Positions 35,068 to 43,482 of a DNA stretch of 64,000 nucleotides are shown piece by piece (position 1 is the first letter of the stretch; each line of letters opens with the position of its first letter). The position numbers were made by a program, and so were the translations under genes. Below the pieces are notes generated by a model that worked only from the letters and a program-made list of their open reading frames with translations, was not told the origin of the DNA and did no database searches. The stretch is from Chitinophaga pinensis (GTDB lineage: Bacteria; Bacteroidota; Bacteroidia; Chitinophagales; Chitinophagaceae), in the NCBI GenBank assembly GCA_945876095.1, contig CAMCMP010000008.1, forward strand, positions 1 to 64,000, read 5' to 3'.

Positions 35068-35395
35068 CTATTTGTATTATTCTATAAGTATTGCCAATCT
35101 TAATTTCCTTCCTTATATATTTTTAAATATTTTTTTTAAAATTGAATTTTGAATGGATGTTTTTACAATTGTTTAAACGTTAGCTGGTTTAAGTAAACCA
35201 TTATGAATAGTCATAAAAGTCATTTATTAAAATTTAATAACTTCCAAAATAATATTTAAGTCATCCCAAATTTCATTCGCACTAAGGGTAGTGAATTCGA
35301 CACTACTACCTAAAAGGCAATCTTGCAAAAGATTGCCTTTTTTTATTTGAGCTGAAACATTTCTGGTCATGAAAAAATCTTACAGATTGGACTTT
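35068..35395. other. Intergenic region downstream of the catabolic operon
   Basis: AT-rich sequence without a gene. It contains a small stem (TAGTG/CACTA at about 35289-35305) and the terminator at 35316-35344. Confidence 0.4.
35316..35344 (+). terminator. Rho-independent terminator
   Basis: GGCAATCTT (35316-35324) and AAGATTGCC (35329-35337) form a perfect 9-bp stem with loop GCAA, followed by seven T. It closes transcription from the E1-E2-isomerase-kinase operon, or from a lost gene upstream of the DUF1080 remnant. Confidence 0.85.
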
Positions 35396-35547
35396 TTATT
35401 GATATAGTTAATGATGTATTAATGAGTGATGTTACAGATAATGACACTGTTAATCGAAAGTCAGCAGGGTTGATCGGCGTTCAAGTGCATGTAGGGCCAC
35501 CTATGAAAGTAGAATATAGAAATATCAGGTTGAAGGAAATTAAATAG
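35396..35547 (+). pseudogene. C-terminal remnant of a DUF1080 (3-keto-disaccharide hydrolase-type) gene
   Basis: About 45 codons read in one frame (VTDNDTVNRKSAGLIGVQVH, then VGPPMKVEYRNIRLKEIK) and end at TAG 35545-35547. This is the characteristic end of DUF1080 domain proteins, where GLIGLQVHxGPPMKVEYRNIR is conserved. There is no start or N-terminal part. DUF1080 genes commonly neighbour TIM-barrel sugar epimerases such as the intact next gene, so this was probably a working pair before a deletion. Confidence 0.8.
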
Positions 35548-35772
35548 GATTTCGGATCTGATATTTTCAATTTGACCTGCTTGGTTACTTCTGTGGGGAA
35601 TGATTTATTTAACCAATTTCATATTTTAAAATTTTAATATTCTTGCATCAGCTAATTTCTTAATTTTTAAAAAATGACCTCAGTTTTGTAGGTATCAGTA
35701 GAGTAATTTAGAAAAAATAAAAAAATGTTTTTATGTTTAAAAATCATAATTTCAATGTCTAAAATTAAACCA

Positions 35773-36789
35773 ATGACAAAACAAACCAATCGCCGCGATT
35801 TCTTGCTTAAAACGAGTCTTGCTTCCTTAACTCTTTTTGTTTCTAGTAAATCTGTTTTAGCAGATGTATCTCATTCATTTTTATTAGACAAACCCAATTC
35901 AAAATTTTCTGGTGTACAAATAGGTGCGATTACCTATTCTTGGAGAAGTTTACCAAGCAGTCCAGAGCAAATTCTTCAATACTGTCTTGATTCAAATATT
36001 AGTGCTATTGAATTGATGGGTGATTCAATAGAGACTTATGCGGGAAAGCCTGAGAATACATTTCGCAGAGCTCCACGTACACCAGGTCAGCCTAGAACAG
36101 TAATTGATGAAGAAAAAAAACAAATGGCTGCCTATCAACAGCAAGTAGCTGAATGGCGCGCAACTGTTTCTATGGATGCATTTACTAAGGTTAAAAAAAT
36201 GTTTAAAAAAGCGGGTGTTAGTATTTATGCATTTAAACCGAATGCATTAGAAGTAAATAATACAGATGCGGAAATTGAATATGCACTTAGAGCTGCAAAG
36301 GCCTTGGGTGCTAGATCTGTAACGGTGGAAATTCCAAAAGATCCACAACATTCTAAAAGACTGGGTGATTTAGCTGCTAAGCACAAAGTATATATTGGAT
36401 ATCATGCACATACTCAGGCAACTGATACTGCATGGGATCTTGCTTTGAGTCAATCGCCTTATAATTCAATGAATCTTGATTGTGGCCATTATATAGCTGC
36501 TGGCGGAAATAATACAAAAGAAAGTTTAATCGCTTTAATTCAAGCTAAACACGATCGTATTACTAGTATGCACATTAAGGATAGGCACAACAAAGAAAAG
36601 GGTGGAGCCAATGTAGTATGGGGTTTAGGTGAAACTCCATTGGAAGCAATTTTTGCTCTTTTAAAAGAAAAAAAATATCCTATTCCTGCTACCATTGAAT
36701 TAGAATATGATATCCCGGCGGGATCTGATCCAGTTCAAGAGACTAAAAAATGTGTAGCCTACGCTAAAAAATCATTAGAAACTGCATAG
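35773..36789 (+). CDS. Tat-exported sugar phosphate isomerase/epimerase-type TIM-barrel protein
   Basis: The ORF opens at 35725, but the Met at 35773 gives a correct twin-arginine signal (NRRDFLLKTSLASLTLF); the protein is then 338 residues. The body is an AP-endonuclease-2/xylose-isomerase-like barrel: VQIGAITYSWRSLPSSPEQIL, ISAIELMGDSIE, SVTVEIPKD, VYIGYHAHTQ, MNLDCGHYIAAGG, and ITSMHIKDRH with ATIELEYDIP near the end. The His, Asp and Glu residues in these segments are the usual metal ligands. Periplasmic members act in keto-sugar metabolism with DUF1080 proteins and oxidoreductases; the remnant upstream fits this. Exact substrate unknown. Confidence 0.82.
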   Translation: MTKQTNRRDFLLKTSLASLTLFVSSKSVLADVSHSFLLDKPNSKFSGVQIGAITYSWRSLPSSPEQILQYCLDSNISAIELMGDSIETYAGKPENTFRRAPRTPGQPRTVIDEEKKQMAAYQQQVAEWRATVSMDAFTKVKKMFKKAGVSIYAFKPNALEVNNTDAEIEYALRAAKALGARSVTVEIPKDPQHSKRLGDLAAKHKVYIGYHAHTQATDTAWDLALSQSPYNSMNLDCGHYIAAGGNNTKESLIALIQAKHDRITSMHIKDRHNKEKGGANVVWGLGETPLEAIFALLKEKKYPIPATIELEYDIPAGSDPVQETKKCVAYAKKSLETA

Positions 36790-36832
36790 TTTTTATAGAA
36801 AGAAATAAGTTGATATAATTTCATATCCTCTC

Positions 36833-36875
36833 GACAAAGCCTCAATGATTCATTTCATTGAGGCTTTGTCTTTAA
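36833..36875 (+). terminator. Terminator hairpin with 16-bp perfect stem
   Basis: GACAAAGCCTCAATGA (36833-36848) pairs fully with TCATTGAGGCTTTGTC (36855-36870) around a 6-nt loop, followed by TTT and AT-rich sequence. It ends the epimerase-type gene. Confidence 0.85.
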
Positions 36876-37021
36876 ATAAAAATATCATCTCTAGTTATAG
36901 CTGAAGATATCTTTTGAAAAATTAAACGTAATTTTTTAATTTACAGTCAACTAACTTTTTAAATGTAGTAATTTATTTTTTTAATAAAAAATAGTTTTTA
37001 ACTTTTTAAAATCCATTGTTT

Positions 37022-37519
37022 ATGATTTCGAAAAATAGCAAACAGTTAGAAGTAATTGAAGTCTATGACTTTTGCGAATTAAGAAAAGACGAATCGAGCG
37101 GTCATCTTGGGTTATTTTCAAGAAAATTTTTTTCTATGGGAGACCTAGTAATCAATTTTGGTTCCTCTGAAATATTAGATACCCCCAATTATTTGACTGT
37201 TCAAATAGGCATTAATCAGCATATCCTAATGTCTCCTGAGTATTTACAATTTACCAATCATAGTTGTAATCCAAATTTATTATACAATACTGCTACCATG
37301 GAATTGGAGTGTTTGCGTACTATTTCTGTTGGAGATGAGTTTACTTTTTTTTATCCCGCCACTGAATGGAAAATGTCCCAAAAATTTGATTGTCAATGCG
37401 GCGAAATAGGCTGTATTGGTCTTGTTCAAGGCGCTGCAGATACTTCTATTGAAATATTAAAAAAATACAAATTGACCAATTTTATCCAGTCCAATTTGAA
37501 GGAGAAAAATAAGAGGTAA
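37022..37519 (+). CDS. SET-domain protein
   Basis: This protein is 165 residues from the ATG at 37022 (the ORF track uses a TTG six bases earlier, which is less likely). It is a compact SET domain: GLFSRKFFSMGDLVINFG at the start of the fold, the signature YLQFTNHSCNPN, then VGDEFTFFYPATEW and a post-SET-like Cys cluster CQCGEIGCIG. The NHSCNPN and Tyr-containing segments form the S-adenosylmethionine and lysine sites of protein lysine methyltransferases. Bacterial members exist in many Bacteroidota, with unknown protein targets. It stands alone in its orientation, with no obvious operon partner. Confidence 0.88.
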   Translation: MISKNSKQLEVIEVYDFCELRKDESSGHLGLFSRKFFSMGDLVINFGSSEILDTPNYLTVQIGINQHILMSPEYLQFTNHSCNPNLLYNTATMELECLRTISVGDEFTFFYPATEWKMSQKFDCQCGEIGCIGLVQGAADTSIEILKKYKLTNFIQSNLKEKNKR

Positions 37520-37717
37520 AAAATAAGATTTGATAATTAATTGGTTGATATTTAAAGCAATCTGCTTTTCCATGTACTTCATCAATTGATTTGTAACATT
37601 TGTAACCAAAAAAGGGTTTTTCAAATGTTAATTTTACATTCAGTTAGTTTAATCAATAACTATAATTGAAAATAAACTAAAATAAATTTTTTTCTAAAAT
37701 CACTAAACGACAGTAGT

Positions 37718-38185
37718 ATGGCACATCATGAAATTGAAACCCAATGGATGGGTAAAATGCAATTTAACTCACTAGTAAACGGCCATACCGTAATTATGGA
37801 TGCACCTGAAAGAGTGGGAGGTGAAGACAATGGCTCTATCCCCAAGCCTTTTGTGCTAACTGCACTTTCTGGTTGTACAGGAATGGATATCGTTTCAATT
37901 TTACGCAAAGCCAATAAAGAAGTAACTGATTTTTCTATCAAGGTAACAGGAGAATTGAGTAAGCAAGTGCCTATTGAATATGTTGCAATGCATGTGGTGT
38001 ATGAATTTAATGGCGAAGCCTCTCACCGTGAAGATGCATTGGAGGCCGTTAATTTTTCACAGGAGAAATATTGCGGTGTAAGCCATATGCTAAAAAAGGC
38101 ATTGCCAATTACATGGGAAATAATTTATAATGGGAAGATAATTTTTAATAATCGAGACATTTTAATGGCTTTGTCGGAAAATTAA
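37718..38185 (+). CDS. OsmC/Ohr-family protein
   Basis: This 155-residue protein has the OsmC fold: early strands MQFNSLVNGHTVIMDAPERVGGEDNGSIPKPF, the central helix motif ALSGCTGMDIVSILRK with the first redox Cys, and EKYCGVSHMLKKALP with the second Cys. Members reduce organic hydroperoxides with a Cys pair; this subgroup (YhfA-like) is less studied. The rhodanese gene that follows also handles reactive sulfur, suggesting a small sulfur/peroxide stress set. The gap of about 200 bp upstream shows nothing definite. Confidence 0.88.
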   Translation: MAHHEIETQWMGKMQFNSLVNGHTVIMDAPERVGGEDNGSIPKPFVLTALSGCTGMDIVSILRKANKEVTDFSIKVTGELSKQVPIEYVAMHVVYEFNGEASHREDALEAVNFSQEKYCGVSHMLKKALPITWEIIYNGKIIFNNRDILMALSEN

Positions 38186-38234
38186 AATTTTTCAACCTAG
38201 AATATAATTTGATAAAAATTAAAATAATAAATCA

Positions 38235-38549
38235 ATGATTAATACAATAAAAAAAATACTAGGCATAGGAAAAAAAGTTAACTATGCTCAATTATTAAAA
38301 GAAGGTGCAATCATAGTAGATGTAAGAAGTAAGGGTGAATTTGAAGGTGGGCATATCAAGGGAGCATTGAATATCCCAGTTGATCAACTAAGAAATAATT
38401 TTTCAAAATTAAAAGATAAAAATAAAGCGATTATTACTTGTTGTGCTTCGGGTATGAGAAGTACTTCTGCAAAAAGTATTCTCATATCTAACGGTTATTC
38501 ATCAGTTTTTAATGGTGGAGGTTGGATTAGTTTGCAAAACAAATTGTAA
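38235..38549 (+). CDS. Single-domain rhodanese-like sulfurtransferase
   Basis: This 104-residue protein has IVDVRSKGEFEGGHIKGALNIPVDQL, the typical CDC25/rhodanese domain start. The active-site loop ITCCASGMRSTSAKSIL has two adjacent Cys, the second in the usual catalytic position (CxxGxRS). It ends with the conserved NGGGWISL. It would carry a persulfide from a donor to an acceptor in the cytoplasm. It lies 49 bp after the OsmC gene and is likely co-transcribed. Confidence 0.9.
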   Translation: MINTIKKILGIGKKVNYAQLLKEGAIIVDVRSKGEFEGGHIKGALNIPVDQLRNNFSKLKDKNKAIITCCASGMRSTSAKSILISNGYSSVFNGGGWISLQNKL

Positions 38550-38762
38550 AATTGGGAAGTCTTCTTTAAATTTTATTTTTCTGCTTCTTTTAATATTTCA
38601 TTAATCAATTGATAATCAACGAAAAATATAAGCCATTCTACCTTTTTAATAAACAAATCATTTTGTTTATTCTTCTACTACTTTAGTAACTTCATGTTAC
38701 ACTAATTATGTATTTAATGTATAGGTACCAACTTATTTAAAGAACAATTAAATTAATTGATT

Positions 38763-39188
38763 ATGAAAGTTGCTGAAATTTTGAAAGCTAAGGGAAGTGA
38801 AATTTTCTCGATTACCAGTGATTATACAGTTTATGATGCATTAAAAGTAATGGGTGAAAAAAATATTGGCGCTTTACTGGTTATTGAAAATCAACAATTG
38901 GTAGGCATTATTTCCGAGAGGGACTATGCTCGAAAAATTATCTTGAAAGGGAAGTCTTCTCATGATACGCTGGTAAAAGAAATAATGACTAAAGATGTAA
39001 TTTCAGTTTCGCCAGTCGATAAAATTGATAAGTGTATGGAATTAATGAGTGAAAAACATATACGTCATTTACCTGTTATGCAGGATGGGATAGTAACTGG
39101 CATTATTTCAATCACCGACGTTGTAACAGCAATTATAGAATCTCAAAAAGAAACAATTTCTTTATTACACAATTATATTTCGCAATAG
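38763..39188 (+). CDS. Tandem CBS-domain protein
   Basis: This protein is 141 residues from the ATG at 38763 (a TTG start six bases upstream is possible). It consists only of two CBS domains: first about 8-60 (DYTVYDALKVMGEKNIGALLVIENQQLVGIISERDYAR), second about 75-135 (IMTKDVISVSPVDKIDKCMELMSEKHIRHLPVMQDGIVTGIISITDVV). Such free-standing pairs bind adenine nucleotides and modulate partner enzymes. The partner is not evident from neighbours. Confidence 0.9.
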   Translation: MKVAEILKAKGSEIFSITSDYTVYDALKVMGEKNIGALLVIENQQLVGIISERDYARKIILKGKSSHDTLVKEIMTKDVISVSPVDKIDKCMELMSEKHIRHLPVMQDGIVTGIISITDVVTAIIESQKETISLLHNYISQ

Positions 39189-39257
39189 ATTTTTATTTCA
39201 ATTTCTAAAATATTTTTAAGTTGTAATTATATTTAAATCTGTATTCTAACTTACCTA

Positions 39258-40481
39258 CTATTTTTTATTAAAGTTTAGATTTTCTTCCACTCCATCTGGA
39301 TAGACAATGAGTGATATTCCATTTTCTTTCCACCAACTGCTATTAAATATTTTTTGTGCATGAATGCTGCCCACCATCCAACTGTATTGAAGTCCATTGT
39401 GTAAATCTTCTATCCATTCAAAGTGATCTTTATTTATTTTACTTAGATCATCTACACTGATAAATACTTTTAAATAAAAATCAGTTGTCAAAGTACTATC
39501 GGTTTGATGGTATATTTTTTTATACTCATATTTATAGTTGTAACGAAGGGCAGAGATATCACTCAAAACCGCAGAAGCAGTAGGAAATGCGCCTGCTCCC
39601 TTTCCTTTAAAAAAGTGCTTATCTGCAAAAGCACTTTCCGTAGTTACGCCATTAAATTCATTTTGAACGTGATATAGATCGTCATTGGCGCTTACAAATT
39701 GGGGTAAAACAAATGCAGCCAACTTTCCATTTTTTAATTTTTGGGCATTTGCAACCAATTTGATGCTGAATCTTTTTTCTTTTGCATATTCAGCATCTAG
39801 TAAGCAAATATTTTCTATTCCATTAAATATGAATTGATCGGTGCCTGCAATTACACCAAAAGAGTGAGCTAGTAAAATGCTTAGTTTATTGGCTGCATCA
39901 AATCCTCCGATGTCTAATTTAGGATTACTTTCTGCAAATCCCAATTGCTGAGCCATTTGCAAAGCAGCAGTAAAGTCAAGTTGCTCTTGAAATATTTTGG
40001 TTAATATAAAATTAGTAGATCCATTGATAATGCCTCTGAATGATTGTAAGAGATCATTGTCGTAATATTCTTCTAGATTTCTAATGAGTGGCATACTGGC
40101 ACAACAGGAAGCTTCATATAAAAAAGGGGTTTGATGCTTTTTTTGAAGTGCTAGCAACTCCTCGAAATTTTCAGCAATCATTTTCTTATTCGCACTTACT
40201 ACTGCCTTGCCATTTTGTAAAGCAGATTTAACAATTTCAAAAGCAGCTTTAGAGTCATCAATTAATTCTACAATTACATTGATGTCTTGATCATTCAAAA
40301 GCTCAGCAGCATCAGAAGTGAAATTATCTTGGCTGATGCTTCTTTTTTTATCAGTATTTTTAATGCAGATTTTTTTGATGGTTGATTGAAGTGTAGATGT
40401 ATTGTTTAATACATCGTATAATCCTTTTCCTACTACTCCAAATCCAAATAATCCAATCGTTAATTTTTTTCCTGGTTCCAT
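39258..40481 (-). CDS. Homoserine dehydrogenase
   Basis: This 407-residue monofunctional enzyme reduces aspartate semialdehyde to homoserine in Thr/Met synthesis. The NAD(P)-binding start is LTIGLFGFGVVGKGLYDVL. The catalytic segment contains VVSANKKMIAE, LYEASCCASMPLIRNLEEYY, GIINGSTNFILTKI, LGFAESNPKLDIGGFDAANKLSILLAHSFG and GKGAGAFPTASAVLSDI. There is no C-terminal ACT domain of the usual kind, but a short C-terminal extension. A SAM-I riboswitch with terminator precedes it, so expression is controlled by S-adenosylmethionine. This implies a role mainly in methionine supply. Confidence 0.93.
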   Translation of the reverse strand: MEPGKKLTIGLFGFGVVGKGLYDVLNNTSTLQSTIKKICIKNTDKKRSISQDNFTSDAAELLNDQDINVIVELIDDSKAAFEIVKSALQNGKAVVSANKKMIAENFEELLALQKKHQTPFLYEASCCASMPLIRNLEEYYDNDLLQSFRGIINGSTNFILTKIFQEQLDFTAALQMAQQLGFAESNPKLDIGGFDAANKLSILLAHSFGVIAGTDQFIFNGIENICLLDAEYAKEKRFSIKLVANAQKLKNGKLAAFVLPQFVSANDDLYHVQNEFNGVTTESAFADKHFFKGKGAGAFPTASAVLSDISALRYNYKYEYKKIYHQTDSTLTTDFYLKVFISVDDLSKINKDHFEWIEDLHNGLQYSWMVGSIHAQKIFNSSWWKENGISLIVYPDGVEENLNFNKK

Positions 40482-40592
40482 TTGTTAAATTTATTTTTTT
40501 AATCCTTGGTTCTTTGGTTTACTCCTAAAGATTTTCTTTAATTCACGCCCTATTGATTTTCTAAAAACAATTAAAAATTAAGGGTATAACAA

Positions 40593-40624
40593 AACAGCTC
40601 ATCCGATAAATCAGATGAGCTGTT
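40593..40624 (-). terminator. Expression-platform terminator of the SAM-I riboswitch
   Basis: On the minus strand AACAGCTCATC and GATGAGCTGTT form an 11-bp perfect stem followed by a TTTTGTT tract, between the riboswitch aptamer and the homoserine dehydrogenase gene. This is the usual position for SAM-dependent transcription termination. Confidence 0.8.
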
Positions 40625-40660
40625 AATATTTTGAATAGATATTTAGAGCTGTGAATCTGA

Positions 40661-40780
40661 CCTATCTCTCCGCCTTGGCGGATGGAATTGGCACCTTTTT
40701 CTTATATGTCTTGAGTAGACTTAAAGAATAGGTTGCCAAGGCTTCAACGGGCCATTACCCTCTGCCTTTCTTGATAAGTT
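40661..40780 (-). ncRNA. SAM-I (S-box) riboswitch
   Basis: The minus strand carries the S-box consensus in order: CTTATCAAGA, AGGCAGAGGG, ATGGCCCGTTGAAGCC, TTGGCAACC, then after a variable arm AAGGTGCCAATTCC, and GGAGAGATAGG which closes the P1 helix with the start. It lies about 180 bp before homoserine dehydrogenase and is followed by a terminator hairpin. High SAM should stop transcription. Confidence 0.93.
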
Positions 40781-40798
40781 AAAACTAAAGAACTTTTA

Positions 40799-40831
40799 CA
40801 AAGGTAAACGCGCGAAGGGGATAGTTCCAAA
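40799..40831 (-). promoter_or_regulatory. Promoter of the riboswitch-controlled hom gene
   Basis: On the minus strand a TTTGG (40831-40827) and TACCTTTG (40806-40799) give a -33/-7 pair with about 25-bp spacing, a near-ideal Bacteroidetes promoter. It begins the leader just before the SAM-I aptamer. Confidence 0.75.
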
Positions 40832-41060
40832 TAAATTTTTTCCAAAAAAGGACTTCGAGTGTTTTAATTGAGGTTCTATTTAGCTTGAAAATATTGAACC
40901 TCAAACTAATATTGACCTTTTATTACTCCTAATCTATTCAGAGCTAATTTTTTTAAATTGGAAGCTTATAAAAAATAAGTTTTCATTTTAGAATGCCTAA
41001 TTATCCAATCAATTACTTGTTTTATCTTAGCAAAGTCGAAATGTATAAAAAAGACAATAT

Positions 41061-43214
41061 ATGATGGATATTCGGGAAGCGCTGCAACAGTATTTCGGCT
41101 ACAATGAATTTAGGCTTAACCAGCAGGAAATTATTGAAAATGTTTTAGCTAAAAATGACAGTATTGTTTTAATGCCTACTGGAGGAGGGAAGTCTCTGTG
41201 CTATCAAATTCCAGCCTTGGTTTTTGAGGGAGTCACCATTGTAGTATCACCACTGATTGCCTTGATGAAGGATCAAGTAGATGCACTAAAATTGAATGGT
41301 GTGGCCGCTGCTTTTTTAAATTCTTCTCAAACTAATTCAGAACAATCAGTTATTATACAGCGATTAAAAAATAATCAACTCAAATTATTATACGTTGCCC
41401 CTGAAAGACTACTAGGTCAAAATAGTCTTTTAACTTATTTGAAAGACATTGATGTATCTCTATTTGCAATTGATGAAGCGCATTGTATCAGCCATTGGGG
41501 GCATGATTTTAGACCTGAGTATTTAGTATTAGGTCAACTTAAAAAACAATTTCCTAACACACCTATTATTGCTTTAACAGCTACGGCTGATAAACTTACC
41601 AAACAGGATATTATTCAAAAGCTAGCAATTGATGATTATACTGTTTTTGAAAATTCTTTCAATCGTCCGAATATCAGTTATTTTATTAAACCAAAGAAAA
41701 ATTATTTACCGCAGATATTGACTTATATAAAAGAGCATTCGGATGATAGTGGAATTATTTATTGTCTTAGTAGAAATGCAACTGAAAAGCTAGCAGAAGA
41801 ATTGAAAAGTCATGGATATGCAGCTGCAGCCTATCATGCAGGGCTTGAAAACAGTGTAAAAGAGTTAAATCAGGAACGCTTTTTACGTGATGAAATAAAA
41901 ATAATAGTCGCAACGATTGCTTTTGGAATGGGGATTAATAAAAGTAATGTTCGTTATGTGATTCATGCGGATCTCCCAAAAAATATTGAAGGATATTATC
42001 AAGAGACTGGAAGGGCAGGAAGAGATGGTTTACCTAGTGAAGCGGTATTGTTTTATAGTGCAGCCGATGTTTTTAAATTAAAAAGTTTTGCGACTATCGA
42101 TGGTAATGAGGCTCAGTCAAAGATCATGTTGAAGAAGCTAGATCAAATGTCAATGCTTTGTTCAACCAGGCAATGTAGACGTCAATATCTATTAAATTAT
42201 TTTGATGAAGCAGCACCTTCTTTTTGTGGTAGTTGTGATGTATGTTTAAGTGATGAAGAAAAAACGGATGCTACCGTAGAAGCACAAAAATTATTAAGTG
42301 CTGTAAGCAGACTCAATGGTAAATTTGGAATTAATTATGTGATTGACTTTTTACGAGGTAGCAGCACTACCAGAGCTGAGCACCAGTCAATAAAAACATA
42401 TGGAATTGGAAAAGATATTAGTAAAGATCAATGGAAATTATACCTAAGAGAGATGTTGTATTTAGGCTATTTGCAACAGAGTGATGGTGAATATCCAGTA
42501 ATTCAATTAAATGATACTAGTCGTTTGATTCTTCAAGGTGAAATGACTGTCAAGTTAGTAAAATCAGTTGCTGAGCGAAAAGAAGTAAGCAATACCAATC
42601 AAAGAAATGAAAGTGCTCATCGTGATTTGTTTGCCATTTTAAAGAATATCCGTTATCAAATTGCCAAGGAGGAGAATGTGGCAGCTTTTCAGGTTTTTTC
42701 AGATGCCACTTTGTTGGAAATGGCTACTTATTTACCGTTGAGAATATCGGATTTGTCAAACATTTCAGGCTTTGGAAATTTGAAATTGGTAAAATATGGT
42801 TCTTTATTTTTAGATCCTATCATTGATTATTGTAGATTGAATGGACTTGCTACTAAAATGGATGTAAAGGCCCCCAAACGTCAACGGACAGTTGCAGTTT
42901 CGAATAAGCCAACAGAGACGAAAAAAATTAGTCTTAGCCTATTTAAAATGGGAAAAGACATTGATCAAATTGCTTTAGAGAGAGAACTCAAAAGAAGTAC
43001 GATTGAAGAACATTTAGGGCATTTTGTTTTTTCGGGTGAGCTTAACATCAATGAAATTGTGAGAAAGGATAAACTTGATATAATTATAAAAGCGATTGAA
43101 GAAAATAAAAATAGCCTCGGCATTGGCCCTATTAAGAAAAGCCTCGGGGAAGCCTATTCCTATGGAGAGATTTCAGCGGTTATTCATTACCTCAAGCGTA
43201 TGAGTGAAGCATAG
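41061..43214 (+). CDS. recQ: ATP-dependent DNA helicase RecQ
   Basis: This 717-residue 3'-5' DNA helicase of recombination and repair carries Walker A GGGKSLCYQIPAL, the DEAH box with aromatic-rich loop (IDEAHCISHWGHDFRPEY), ALTATAD, IYCLSRNATEKLAEEL and the motif VI region YYQETGRAGRDGLPSE. A RecQ C-terminal zinc site (CSTRQCRRQYLLNYF, CGSCDVC), winged helix, HRDC domain (residues about 525-600) and a further helix-turn-helix-like tail follow. The length is normal for Bacteroidota RecQ. Start could be either of two adjacent ATGs (41061 or 41064). Confidence 0.95.
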   Translation: MMDIREALQQYFGYNEFRLNQQEIIENVLAKNDSIVLMPTGGGKSLCYQIPALVFEGVTIVVSPLIALMKDQVDALKLNGVAAAFLNSSQTNSEQSVIIQRLKNNQLKLLYVAPERLLGQNSLLTYLKDIDVSLFAIDEAHCISHWGHDFRPEYLVLGQLKKQFPNTPIIALTATADKLTKQDIIQKLAIDDYTVFENSFNRPNISYFIKPKKNYLPQILTYIKEHSDDSGIIYCLSRNATEKLAEELKSHGYAAAAYHAGLENSVKELNQERFLRDEIKIIVATIAFGMGINKSNVRYVIHADLPKNIEGYYQETGRAGRDGLPSEAVLFYSAADVFKLKSFATIDGNEAQSKIMLKKLDQMSMLCSTRQCRRQYLLNYFDEAAPSFCGSCDVCLSDEEKTDATVEAQKLLSAVSRLNGKFGINYVIDFLRGSSTTRAEHQSIKTYGIGKDISKDQWKLYLREMLYLGYLQQSDGEYPVIQLNDTSRLILQGEMTVKLVKSVAERKEVSNTNQRNESAHRDLFAILKNIRYQIAKEENVAAFQVFSDATLLEMATYLPLRISDLSNISGFGNLKLVKYGSLFLDPIIDYCRLNGLATKMDVKAPKRQRTVAVSNKPTETKKISLSLFKMGKDIDQIALERELKRSTIEEHLGHFVFSGELNINEIVRKDKLDIIIKAIEENKNSLGIGPIKKSLGEAYSYGEISAVIHYLKRMSEA

Positions 43215-43482
43215 AATATTTTAATCTATTTTAATTCACCAATTATTCAGGAAAACAAATTTGATCTCCCAGTTATTTAAGAAGATAAATTCAAGTTAGA
43301 TTTCTATTAAAGCAAGTTTTTTTGGACGACCTAATTCAATTAGCATTCATCAATCTGAAAATAAAATTTAAAGCAGAAGCTAAGGGTAAGTACAATGTAT
43401 ATTTCCACTGTATATTTTATCAGTAAATTTTCAACTAAATCGCCCCTATTTTGTTTAGTATATTTACCGTAAGTTTAAATAA

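Noticed and set aside
35285-35310. tRNA-like T-arm (TAGTG-AATTCGA-CACTA)
   Set aside because: No acceptor, D or anticodon arms can be built around it, so it is only a small stem-loop beside a terminator. No tRNA or rRNA gene was found in the window.
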